Of a DNA stretch of 28,134 nucleotides, positions 20,998-28,134 are shown piece by piece. Positions within the stretch are counted from its first letter, which is position 1, and every line of letters starts with the position of its first letter. The notes under the pieces are model-generated. The model saw only the letters and a list, made by a program, of their open reading frames with translations, ran no database searches and was not told the origin of the DNA. This DNA is from Actinomycetes bacterium (GTDB taxonomy: Bacteria; Actinomycetota; Actinomycetes; Propionibacteriales; Propionibacteriaceae). The position numbers and the translations under genes are program-made. Location: the NCBI GenBank assembly GCA_023419175.1, contig JAEZYG010000042.1:1-28134 (forward strand), given 5' to 3'.

Positions 20998-22953
20998 GTG
21001 AGCTGGCTGGACCTTCTTCCCGCTTTATGTATTGCTCTTGGGACTCTAACCCTCCCTGGTCTTTTCATGGCAGGCGGATGGCGTATCCGTCCGCTCATGG
21101 CTTGCGCGTTCGCTCCAGCTCTCAGCATGACCTCCATTGTCCTAAGCGGTCTGATCGCTTCTTCTATGGATCGTTCTTGGTCTGTCCTGTGGGTTTTCGC
21201 TGTCGCTATTGCGATTGCCTTGATCGGGATGATCGTTCACGCTTTTCCCGCTGTGAAAAAACGTCATACTCCTATTCCTGTCGCAGACGATCTGCGTTCT
21301 CTTGGTCTTTATCTGGCAGGTATGGCGATTATGGCTGTTCTTTTCCTGCCTCGTGTCTTGGATACATTCCGCGCAGCCGACGCTGTAAATCAGCGTTTTG
21401 ACAACGCATTTCACGTCCTCGCCATCCGTCACATCGCTGATTCCTTCACCGCCTCTCCTTTCTCTTTGGGAGATATCGGCGGAGGAGCGTTTTATCCAAT
21501 CGGTTGGCATTCGTGGAATGCCCTGGTGGTGATGAGCACAGATGTCAGCGTCTCTTCAGCTATTCAAGCCTGTTCATTGATCGCGATCTTCCTCATCTGG
21601 CCTTTAAGCCTCATCGCTTTGGTCGAGACGATGATCCCGATGAATGCTGTGGGACGTCTCATCCTTGGCCCTCTCGCCTTGGCATCTTCGTCTTTCCCTC
21701 TCGCTCTGGTCGATTTCGGTTCCCTCTATCCCAATATGATCGGTTGTGCGATCATGCCAGCTCTCATCGCTGCCGCCTGGAATTTCTTTTCCATCACGCG
21801 CAGCGATCTTCTCTCTCCCGCTTCTTCTTGCCTCTTTGCCTTCTTGATACTTCCCGGCGTCACTTTGGCTCATCCAAATGCCACATTGAGCGCTGGAGCT
21901 GTGGTCATGTTGCCGATGTTGGGCGTATGCATTACTCGTCTTGTGCAAGCTGGACATCTCAAGGAGAGCGAACCTCGGCAATGGCGATATCAGCTTTCAT
22001 GGACGGCTTTGGGAATCACCATCTTCATAGCCTTTATCGCCGTATGGATCAAGGCGACCCTCATCGTTCAACCTTCCTGGAGTTCACGTCAATCGATTGA
22101 GCAAGCTATCGGAGAAATCCTGATGGGAACGACCATGGGCAAGACGGCCATGTGGACGCTTTCTATCGGTCTAATCGCAGGGCTGTTCACACTGATTCGC
22201 ACCACACGTGGACGATGGGTTTTCCTGTCCTTCTTTACCGCAGCATCGATCTATATCGCCGCTAACGGATTTCCCGATTCCCTCATCCGCGCCCTGCTGA
22301 CCCGCTTATATTATGCGGATCCCTATCGTCCAGCAGCCGTCTTAGGGGTGATGTCGATCCCCATCGCCATATATGGATGGATGAGGATTGTGGACTATCT
22401 CGACAAGCGCCTGCCCATAGTTCACAAGCGCCTGACAAACCGCTGGTCAGCTGCCATCATCAGCCTCGTTCTCGCCCTCACGATCATCTGGTGTCCTGGT
22501 ATGAATCAGCAACTGGCGAATGTCGCGACAGCCTTCACTTTCGATGAGACATCCAACCTCCTCACTCCCGACGAAGAGGCGATTATCGATCGTTTGGATA
22601 CCCACCTTCCTCCTAACGCTCCCATCATCATCGACCCCTATCAAGGAGGAGGTTTCGTCTATGTCCGCACCAATCGACCCCTCCAGACCTATTACATGCA
22701 TCAAGATGTGGATGAGGACACAGCTTTCATCAACGAGAATCTAAATCGTCTCAACGAGGACGAACGCATCTGCCCCATACTCAACGAGAAGAATCTGCAC
22801 TATGTTCTCGTACTCGATCGCTGGCATGTCAATGGCTTCGGTACAGATCGTTTCTTGGGACTCTACGGCTTTGACTACACCCCAGGATTTGAATTGCTCG
22901 ACCAACAAGGCACCTCGAGACTTTATAAAATCACCGGATGCCAAGGACGTTAA
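20998..22953 (+). CDS. Large polytopic membrane protein, probably DUF6541-like
   Basis: 651 aa from the GTG at 20998, seven bases after GGAAAGGA; a GTG at 20974 is in frame but has no site. Seen: about a dozen hydrophobic helices over roughly 1-500, starting LLPALCIALGTLTLPGLFMA, with a conserved-looking loop including QRFDNAFHVLAIRHI. A soluble C-terminal domain (about 510-651) contains LTPDEEAIIDRLDTHLP and ends in four-stranded-looking segments. This layout resembles GT-C-type or DUF6541 proteins of actinobacterial glycan loci; the family name is from memory. It is divergent from the galactan operon and upstream of galE, so a role in decorating or flipping envelope glycan is plausible. Its substrate is unknown. 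Confidence 0.72.
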   Translation: MSWLDLLPALCIALGTLTLPGLFMAGGWRIRPLMACAFAPALSMTSIVLSGLIASSMDRSWSVLWVFAVAIAIALIGMIVHAFPAVKKRHTPIPVADDLRSLGLYLAGMAIMAVLFLPRVLDTFRAADAVNQRFDNAFHVLAIRHIADSFTASPFSLGDIGGGAFYPIGWHSWNALVVMSTDVSVSSAIQACSLIAIFLIWPLSLIALVETMIPMNAVGRLILGPLALASSSFPLALVDFGSLYPNMIGCAIMPALIAAAWNFFSITRSDLLSPASSCLFAFLILPGVTLAHPNATLSAGAVVMLPMLGVCITRLVQAGHLKESEPRQWRYQLSWTALGITIFIAFIAVWIKATLIVQPSWSSRQSIEQAIGEILMGTTMGKTAMWTLSIGLIAGLFTLIRTTRGRWVFLSFFTAASIYIAANGFPDSLIRALLTRLYYADPYRPAAVLGVMSIPIAIYGWMRIVDYLDKRLPIVHKRLTNRWSAAIISLVLALTIIWCPGMNQQLANVATAFTFDETSNLLTPDEEAIIDRLDTHLPPNAPIIIDPYQGGGFVYVRTNRPLQTYYMHQDVDEDTAFINENLNRLNEDERICPILNEKNLHYVLVLDRWHVNGFGTDRFLGLYGFDYTPGFELLDQQGTSRLYKITGCQGR

Positions 22954-22995
22954 CGCTAATCTGTCTCTATACGCATCACAGCGAAAGGTAGAACT

Positions 22996-23979
22996 ATGAC
23001 GATTGCGGTCACTGGAGGTGCTGGATATATCGGCGCCCATGTCGTTCGCCAACTCCACGAACGTGGAGAAAAGGTCATCGTCATCGACGACTTGTCCTAT
23101 GGAGATCCCCAACGCATCGGCGACGCCCCTCTCATCACGGTCGATATCGCCGATCAGAATAATCTCGACACCTTACGTGCCGCTTTCCGCGACCACAATG
23201 TCGATGCTGTCATCCACTTTGCCGCCCGCAAGCAAGTCGGTGAATCGGTGGAAAAACCCACATGGTATTACCAGCAGAATGTTGGCGGACTCGCCAATAT
23301 CTTGCAGGTCATGGAGGAATGTGGCGTTGAAAAGATGATCTTCTCTTCCTCTGCTGCCGTCTATGGAATGCCTCCTGTCGCCGTCGTGGACGAAGATATC
23401 GACAAGCGTCCGATCAATCCCTACGGGGAGACGAAACTCATCGGTGAATGGATGATGGCGGATGCTGAACGCGCCTGGGGTTTGAAGTGGATCGGTCTGC
23501 GCTATTTCAATGTCGCCGGAGCTGGAAGCGATGATCTGGGAGATCCAGCGTGTCTCAATTTGATCCCGATGGTCTTAGAGCGTCTCGCTCAAAAGGACAG
23601 CCCACGCATTTTCGGCACCGACTACGACACAGCGGACGGCACCTGCGTGCGTGACTATATCCATGTGACCGATCTGGCAGACGCTCATATCTACGCTTTG
23701 GATTATCTTTCCGATTCCGATGAGTTGACCTATCACGTCTTCAACGTCGGCACGGGGAAGGGCACGTCGGTGCGCGAGATTGTCGAAGGTCTACGCGAGG
23801 TCACCGGAATTGACTTCACCGCAGTCGAACAGGGACGTCGTGCAGGTGATCCTCCGACTCTGATCGGCAATCCAGCTCGTCTCCATGAACTTGGCTGGAA
23901 AGCCCGCTACGGAGTGAAAGAGATTTTGGAATCGGCTTGGTCAGCATGGCAGGCGAGCGATCGTCGCATCGAGCTTTAA
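22996..23979 (+). CDS. galE: UDP-glucose 4-epimerase
   Basis: 327 aa. Interconverts UDP-glucose and UDP-galactose with bound NAD. Seen: the Rossmann motif GGAGYIG (7-13), the catalytic Ser (SSSAAVYG, 117-124) and Tyr143/Lys147 (NPYGETK), and the typical LRYFNVAGA and DGTCVRDYIHV blocks. Normal length. AAAGG precedes the ATG by 8 bases. It starts 42 bases after the membrane-protein gene and probably shares its transcript. It supplies UDP-Galp to Glf, joining central sugar metabolism to galactan synthesis. Confidence 0.97.
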   Translation: MTIAVTGGAGYIGAHVVRQLHERGEKVIVIDDLSYGDPQRIGDAPLITVDIADQNNLDTLRAAFRDHNVDAVIHFAARKQVGESVEKPTWYYQQNVGGLANILQVMEECGVEKMIFSSSAAVYGMPPVAVVDEDIDKRPINPYGETKLIGEWMMADAERAWGLKWIGLRYFNVAGAGSDDLGDPACLNLIPMVLERLAQKDSPRIFGTDYDTADGTCVRDYIHVTDLADAHIYALDYLSDSDELTYHVFNVGTGKGTSVREIVEGLREVTGIDFTAVEQGRRAGDPPTLIGNPARLHELGWKARYGVKEILESAWSAWQASDRRIEL

Positions 23980-23987
23980 CACACAAC

Positions 23988-24018
23988 GATGGGGGAGCCT
24001 GATTGAGACTCCCCCATC
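23988..24018. terminator. Terminator after galE
   Basis: 10-bp stem GATGGGGGAG (23988-23997) / CTCCCCCATC (24009-24018), then TATTTCTTTC. It sits between convergent galE and the DUF2304-type gene and may serve both. Confidence 0.82.
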
Positions 24019-24044
24019 TATTTCTTTCATTCCCTCATCGTGCT

Positions 24045-24404
24045 CTAGTCGCTATAGGGATCATGCCACTGATCGGTAGGCTTGATCGCCTGACTGAGAG
24101 CTACGGCACGCGCCAAACGCGTGATCTTTTGATCCAAAATGACCCGTTTGCGCGCAGCGCTGATCTGCGAAATCACGAAGGCGATGATGGAGGCATAGAC
24201 GAGAAGATCGACACCTCGTCCAACTCCGATGAAATTGGCTAGATGAGTGGTCAAGGATGGCCACAAGATCGCCACGATCGCTGCAGCAGTCAACAAGACG
24301 ACAGCGATACGTCCCAAGGCGGTATTGCGACTCGACATCGGCAAACGCATCACCGCTACGAAGACGAGGAGAACCGCGACGACCAACAGAATTTTAATCA
24401 CCAT
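24045..24404 (-). CDS. DUF2304-type membrane protein
   Basis: 119 aa. Seen: three hydrophobic helices (about 3-20, 29-48, 62-82) followed by a basic cytoplasmic helix with SAARKRVILDQKITRLARAVA, typical of DUF2304 proteins. These are commonly encoded next to a polyprenyl-phosphate glycosyltransferase, as here (14 bases after the GT stop). GAGGA lies a few bases before the ATG. The pair may act together, for example as synthase and membrane partner or flippase for a lipid-linked sugar. That function is not established for this protein. Confidence 0.8.
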   Translation of the reverse strand: MVIKILLVVAVLLVFVAVMRLPMSSRNTALGRIAVVLLTAAAIVAILWPSLTTHLANFIGVGRGVDLLVYASIIAFVISQISAARKRVILDQKITRLARAVALSQAIKPTDQWHDPYSD

Positions 24405-24418
24405 GATGTCCTCGTTTC

Positions 24419-25099
24419 CTAGTTGAAGATGAGTTCGGTCAAGATATTGATCGAGTTCAGCAAGGACTGTCCCTTCGCCCTTGAATAGTCCGTATAGGTG
24501 ATGTGGACGGGATGTTCAGCCCACGGCCTCTTTTGAGCCGCTAATTTGGCGACGATCTGGGAAGCGTGAGCCATGCGGTTTTGGGTCAGCTGGAGATCTG
24601 CAACGGCAGCCCGCGAGAGGACTCGCAAACCGTTGTGGGCATCGGTCAACTTGATACCCGTCCGCCAGTTGGTAACGGCGGCGGCAGTTTTGAGCACGAT
24701 ACGCTTAGCTGTCCCCGTCTCAGCTTTGCCCTCTAAGAAACGCGATCCGAAGACGATATCGAGATTTTCCTTCTCTGCACGCGTCACCATCGCCAAAGCG
24801 TCGTCGATGGAATGTTGCCCGTCAGCATCAAAAGTAACCACCCATCGTCCATTCGTCGTCTTGATGATGTAATCAAAGCCGGTCTGCAAAGCAGCTCCCT
24901 GCCCCATATTGATGGGATGGGGGACGACCACCGCACCCGCATCATGGGCGATACGTGCAGAATCGTCGCTGGAGCCGTCATCGACGCAGACGATATGGGG
25001 GAAGGTCTTCATCGCATTGGACAGAACCTCACCGATGACCGTCGCCTCATTGAAAAGGGGGATCACCAGCCAGGTGTCGTCTCGGAGGTTCGAACTCAT
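24419..25099 (-). CDS. GT2 glycosyltransferase, polyprenyl-phosphate sugar synthase type
   Basis: 226 aa from the ATG at 25099; a TTG at 25147 is in frame but unlikely. Enzymes of this type move a sugar from a nucleotide donor to a polyprenyl phosphate. Seen: IPLFNEATVIGEVL (near 13-26), VDDGSSDDS (about 40-48), NMGQGAALQTGFDY, the DADGQH metal-binding motif and GSRFLEG, all typical of the DPM1/GtrB group. No C-terminal membrane helices, so the adjacent DUF2304 protein may supply membrane anchoring. The start has no ribosome site; a TGGCATACT box (extended -10) ends six bases before the ATG, suggesting a leaderless message. Sugar unknown. Confidence 0.9.
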   Translation of the reverse strand: MSSNLRDDTWLVIPLFNEATVIGEVLSNAMKTFPHIVCVDDGSSDDSARIAHDAGAVVVPHPINMGQGAALQTGFDYIIKTTNGRWVVTFDADGQHSIDDALAMVTRAEKENLDIVFGSRFLEGKAETGTAKRIVLKTAAAVTNWRTGIKLTDAHNGLRVLSRAAVADLQLTQNRMAHASQIVAKLAAQKRPWAEHPVHITYTDYSRAKGQSLLNSINILTELIFN

Positions 25100-25147
25100 A
25101 GGCACAGTATGCCAGTATCGCCTCTCATCTATGAGATACCAAGACAA

Positions 25148-25179
25148 CGTGGCGCAAGATCTGCATATCGTGCGCCACG
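25148..25179 (-). terminator. Hairpin after the aldo/keto reductase gene
   Basis: 9-bp stem CGTGGCGCA (25148-25156) / TGCGCCACG (25171-25179) with a 14-base loop. On the minus strand it is followed by TTGTCTT, a weak T tail. It lies between the reductase and the GT2 gene. Confidence 0.55.
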
Positions 25180-25186
25180 CATATAC

Positions 25187-26245
25187 CTAGCGTTCTGAAG
25201 AATCAGCCCAACGGTTGATCCCACAATCGTGAGCGTAAAGATCGATCTCGTCCAATTCCTCATCGCTGAATTCCAGACGATCAAGAGCTTTGAGGGAATC
25301 GGCAAGCTGATCGACACTGGACGCTCCGATGAGAGCTGAGGTCACCCTAGGGTCTCGCAAAACCCATGCAATCGCCATCTGTGCCAAGGACTGTCCACGA
25401 CGTCGAGCGATCTCGTTTAAAGAGCGCACCTTGGACAAGACGTCATCGTTGAGCCATTGACGGTCAAAACTCGCCGCCTGAGCAGCTCGCGATCCTTCGG
25501 GAATCCCATTTAAATAGCGATCGGTCAACAGACCTTGAGCGAGAGCGGAAAAGACGATCATGCCCATTTTTTGTTGATCGCACTGTTCGATTAAGGAATG
25601 GTCTTCACTATCGCGCTCAATCCAACGGTTGAACATGGAATAACTCGGTTGATGAATGAGCAGAGGCGTCCCCAAATCCCGCGCGATCTTAGCAGCTTCA
25701 CGAGTGCGAGCAGGCGAATAGCTGGAGATCCCCACATAGAGGGCTTTCCCACTGCGTACTGCCTGATCGAGAGCCATCATGGTCTCCTCGAGAGGAGTAT
25801 TGGGATCGAAGCGATGAGAGTAGAAGATATCGACATAGTCCAATCCCATACGCTCTAGGGATTGATCGAGGGAAGCTAAGAGATATTTACGCGTCCCGTT
25901 GGGCTGTCCATAGGGGCCAGGCCACATCGCCCAGCCAGCTTTGGAGGAGATGATCATCTCGTCACGATAGGGAGCGAAATCGGTGCGCATCAGATTTCCG
26001 AAATTCAACTCCGCTTGTCCAGGAGGAGGTCCGTAATTATTGGCGAGATCAAAGTGCGTCACACCGTGATCGAAGGCATAACGCATAATGGCGCGTTGAT
26101 CCTCACCTCGGTGAAGGTCACCGAAATTGTGCCATAGACCCAGCGAAATAGCGGGTAGTTTCAATCCCCACCCGCCACATCGACGATAGGGCATGGACTC
26201 ATAGCGTTTCTCGTCAGCTCGATAGGCGATACCAGATCTCAACAT
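25187..26245 (-). CDS. gpr: Aldo/keto reductase of the YghZ (L-glyceraldehyde 3-phosphate reductase) group
   Basis: 352 aa. NADPH-dependent reductase; E. coli YghZ reduces L-glyceraldehyde 3-phosphate and some aldehydes such as methylglyoxal. Seen: ERY-like start (DEKRYESMPYRRCGGWGLKL), SLGLWHNFG, ITHFDLANNYGPPPG-type block (VTHFDLANNYGPPPGQAELN) with catalytic Asp and Tyr, SSKAGWAMWPGPYG with the catalytic Lys, YSHRFD with the active-site His, and ALIGASSVDQL near the NADPH pocket. It matches, from memory, YghZ nearly end to end (346 aa). A GGACAA/TTGTCC inverted repeat (26267-26289) precedes it. The true substrate here is unproved. Confidence 0.92.
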   Translation of the reverse strand: MLRSGIAYRADEKRYESMPYRRCGGWGLKLPAISLGLWHNFGDLHRGEDQRAIMRYAFDHGVTHFDLANNYGPPPGQAELNFGNLMRTDFAPYRDEMIISSKAGWAMWPGPYGQPNGTRKYLLASLDQSLERMGLDYVDIFYSHRFDPNTPLEETMMALDQAVRSGKALYVGISSYSPARTREAAKIARDLGTPLLIHQPSYSMFNRWIERDSEDHSLIEQCDQQKMGMIVFSALAQGLLTDRYLNGIPEGSRAAQAASFDRQWLNDDVLSKVRSLNEIARRRGQSLAQMAIAWVLRDPRVTSALIGASSVDQLADSLKALDRLEFSDEELDEIDLYAHDCGINRWADSSER

Positions 26246-26266
26246 ATCTCTATTGTGCCTCTACGC

Positions 26267-26289
26267 GGACAAAGTATTGCCGATTGTCC
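26267..26289. repeat. Inverted repeat upstream of the aldo/keto reductase gene
   Basis: GGACAA (26267-26272) and TTGTCC (26284-26289) with 11 bases between, in the 50-base gap after the L,D-transpeptidase stop. Spacing suits a dimeric regulator; short enough to be chance. Confidence 0.3.
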
Positions 26290-26295
26290 ACAGCT

Positions 26296-27477
26296 TTAGA
26301 CTAAGGCGCTGAGCTTCTTCCACTCATCCCAGGAGTAGACCCAGCAGCCGAATGTTTGCTCGGGTTTCACCGGGAAAGTCGAGCCTGTGAATTCAGCAGG
26401 GTCTCCTACCTTGGCGAAATTGAAAAGCCATTCAGCATTGGCATCGGTCATTCCGGTGCATCCATGGCTGACGTTGGCAAATCCGTGATCGGCATCTGCC
26501 CAAGGAGCAGCATGGAAGTACTCGCCCGACCAGGTAATTCTCATAGCCCACTTAACGGCGAGTCGATAGCCGTCCGCTTCGTTATGTCTCACGCCAAAGG
26601 TTTCGGAATCCATGATGGTGGTGCGCTCTTTTTCCATGATGAGCTTGGTGCCAGTCATGGTCTCCATACCCGGTTTACCCATCGAGACCGGAATTACCTT
26701 GACGATCTCTCCGTTGTTGTAGCAGGTCAGAGTATGGCTATCGATATCGGCTTTCAATACGTGCAGATCACCATAGCGGTATTGACCTTCCGCATTGTCG
26801 AGAACCCAGGTATCGGCGACTGGTAATCCAGCAGCATTGACGCTGACTGTGGCGATGGAATTGGGCTGCCAATATTCTTTGGGACGCCATTGCAAGGTGT
26901 GCTCGTCTATCCAGCCGAACGATCCCTCTTGAACAGGAGAGGTCGTCACCGTGCAAGTTTTCTCGATTGCGGCACGCTGATCCTCGGCGACCGGCATATC
27001 GAAGTTGATCCAAATCGGCATTCCGTTTCCGGTCTCATCCGAATCTGCGTAGCGGAAACTCACTTCACAGACTAACTCAGGATCGATCGTTGACAGTGAG
27101 AAATCTTGGGAGTGGATCTGTCCAGCAGCGTCTTTTACCTTGACGGTCAAGGTGTAATCATGACGTACTTTGAGCCGCCCCGTCCTGGGAGAGATCTGTC
27201 CATAGCTATAGGAAGCGGGCACCTTGACCCCGTCGCTTTGCGTGAAGAAGGCCTCGACATAGCGTCCATCGCTAATCGATAGGTGTAATACGTCGTCGGG
27301 ACGAAGATCTTCGATATTCCCATCGCTGGTCAACTCCATGACAGGAGTCGGAACAGACGAGGGTTGCTGGGATGGCGAGGAGGATTCAGAGATCTGCGGT
27401 GTACGCGAACATCCCGCCACAGCGATCCCTGCAAGAGAAAGCAACAGCGTACGGCGGCTAAACGCGGCAGAATCCAT
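26296..27477 (-). CDS. Lipoprotein L,D-transpeptidase
   Basis: 393 aa. Forms 3-3 cross-links in peptidoglycan outside the cell, and resists most beta-lactams other than carbapenems. Seen: a signal with twin Arg and lipobox (SRRTLLLSLAGIAVAGC, 7-23; lipidated Cys23), suggesting Tat export; a Ser/Pro-rich linker (25-45); Ig-like domains (about 46-240) as in mycobacterial LdtMt2; and the YkuD catalytic domain with VIPVSMGKPG, GVRHNE, YFHAAPW and HGFANVSHGCTGM (Cys340 catalytic, His338). The C-terminal GCWVYSWDEWKKL is typical of the actinobacterial group. GAGGAGG precedes the ATG. A good promoter lies at 27517-27545. Confidence 0.95.
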   Translation of the reverse strand: MDSAAFSRRTLLLSLAGIAVAGCSRTPQISESSSPSQQPSSVPTPVMELTSDGNIEDLRPDDVLHLSISDGRYVEAFFTQSDGVKVPASYSYGQISPRTGRLKVRHDYTLTVKVKDAAGQIHSQDFSLSTIDPELVCEVSFRYADSDETGNGMPIWINFDMPVAEDQRAAIEKTCTVTTSPVQEGSFGWIDEHTLQWRPKEYWQPNSIATVSVNAAGLPVADTWVLDNAEGQYRYGDLHVLKADIDSHTLTCYNNGEIVKVIPVSMGKPGMETMTGTKLIMEKERTTIMDSETFGVRHNEADGYRLAVKWAMRITWSGEYFHAAPWADADHGFANVSHGCTGMTDANAEWLFNFAKVGDPAEFTGSTFPVKPEQTFGCWVYSWDEWKKLSALV

Positions 27478-27516
27478 CCATAGCCTCCTCAGGGCATGAT
27501 CTCGACAATATCCATA

Positions 27517-27545
27517 AGTGTAGTAATGATTATTTCATTTTCCAA
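27517..27545 (-). promoter_or_regulatory. Promoter of the L,D-transpeptidase gene with an operator-like repeat
   Basis: TTGGAA (-35, 27545-27540) and TACACT (-10, 27522-27517) with 17-base spacing. A perfect inverted repeat AATGA-N5-TCATT (27525-27539) fills the spacer, where a bound regulator would block polymerase. Confidence 0.55.
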
Positions 27546-27548
27546 CGA

Positions 27549-28037
27549 TCATGAAAGGCTATCCGCCTCATCGATCGGAATATTAGCCTGAGCCAGATGG
27601 GCGCTGAGCTGAGCCTTCAAAGCCTCCATCTGGGGGCTTTTCACATTCCCAGGAGCTTGGAGAAAGATCCGACTTCCATCGCAACAGGTGAGCACCATAC
27701 GTGTCCCATCCGGTGTGGAATCGAGAGAGACGACATCTGCCCATAGAGCTTGACGGCGATAACCCGGACCAGACACTTCACATTTTTCATCGTTGAGGAC
27801 GATATGTTGCACCCGAGAGCTGACAAAGGTCAAGGCGATGATTCCAAGAGCTAAAGCGATGACGACCAACACAGTACCTGCAATGATGAAGGCGACCGAA
27901 TGCACATTGGAAACGGCGTTGACGATCATGGCAATCCCGACGACTGCACAGATGACGACGATGAACCAAGCCCGTCGAGGAGTAGCAGGACGCAGGGCGT
28001 AATAGGTTGTCTCCTTTATACGACCGTTCTCTGCCAT
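27549..28037 (-). CDS. Small membrane protein with two helices
   Basis: 162 aa from the ATG at 28037, preceded by AGGAG; an ATG at 28049 overlaps that site and is less likely. No named function recognised. Seen: a short basic cytoplasmic N-terminus, two hydrophobic helices (about 24-43 and 47-73), and a cytoplasmic C-terminal region (about 75-162) with strands VQHIVLNDEKCEVSG, VSLDSTPDGTRMVLTCCDGS and IFLQAP. That pattern recalls PH-like membrane-associated domains. It lies between tRNA-Ser and the L,D-transpeptidase gene, which has its own promoter. Confidence 0.75.
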   Translation of the reverse strand: MAENGRIKETTYYALRPATPRRAWFIVVICAVVGIAMIVNAVSNVHSVAFIIAGTVLVVIALALGIIALTFVSSRVQHIVLNDEKCEVSGPGYRRQALWADVVSLDSTPDGTRMVLTCCDGSRIFLQAPGNVKSPQMEALKAQLSAHLAQANIPIDEADSLS

Positions 28038-28058
28038 GGCTCTCCTCATCGTCTAGGG

Positions 28059-28134
28059 CGGCGAGAGTGGGATTCGAACCCACGGAGCTTTCGCTCGGCC
28101 GCTTTCAAGGCGGCTGCACTAGTCCACTATGCGA
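28059..28134 (-). tRNA. tRNA-Ser(TGA), 5' end cut by the window edge
   Basis: T-arm GTGGG/CCCAC with TTCGAAT, a long variable arm (GAGCGAAAGCTC) and anticodon stem-loop with CTTGAAA (anticodon TGA) are present. The 3' acceptor strand TCTCGCC and discriminator G are seen, with no encoded CCA. About eight bases of the 5' acceptor side are missing. Confidence 0.92.

Noticed and set aside
1..28134. CRISPR array or insertion sequence
   Set aside because: No regularly spaced repeats and no transposase gene were seen in either strand.

Overview
The window looks like a chromosomal segment of a Gram-positive actinobacterium of moderate GC, interrupted at its left end by a phage-like element. Three things support this: an rpsF-ssb-rpsR-rplI cluster, a mycobacterial-type galactan gene set (glf, glfT2-like, Wzm/Wzt exporter, GlfT1-like enzyme), and a three-helix LytR-CpsA-Psr protein. 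A CAMP-factor cohemolysin and a pta-ackA pair suggest a fermentative, host-associated member, perhaps of the Actinomycetaceae. The genus cannot be fixed from the sequence alone.

Left end (1 to about 2114): the right-hand part of a small element inserted against the 3' end of tRNA-Arg(ACG). Leftward genes encode a Rep_trans/RstA-type rolling-circle initiator, a small protein in the position of an ssDNA-binding protein, a coat-like membrane protein and the start of another gene. A divergent XRE-type regulator runs into the tRNA. The DNA is strongly A/C-rich on the + strand (G/T-rich on the coding strand), and a double hairpin lies upstream of rep. Together this reads best as an integrated filamentous phage (inovirus), which is rare in Gram-positive bacteria; the rest lies outside the window.

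Middle left (2115-13978): tRNA-Arg and tRNA-Ser(GCT), a LytR-CpsA-Psr ligase, a secreted CAMP factor below a Fur-family-like palindrome, endonuclease IV (nfo), a rhodanese-fold protein without its catalytic Cys, the rpsF-ssb-rpsR-rplI operon with a structured leader, pta and ackA for acetyl-CoA to acetate, and an overlapping SDR/PlsC pair.

Middle right (13991-23979): a leftward five-gene galactan operon (glf, glfT2-like, wzm, wzt, then a single protein with two GlfT1-like glycosyltransferase domains), a divergent large polytopic membrane protein, and galE. With the LCP protein these could run the path UDP-Glc to UDP-Galp (GalE) to UDP-Galf (Glf) to lipid-linked galactan (GlfT-type enzymes), export (Wzm/Wzt) and attachment to peptidoglycan (LCP).

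Right end (24045-28134): leftward genes for a DUF2304-type membrane protein and a polyprenyl-phosphate-type GT2, an aldo/keto reductase of the YghZ group, a lipoprotein L,D-transpeptidase, a small membrane protein, and a partial tRNA-Ser(TGA). The cell envelope is the common theme from 13991 onward.
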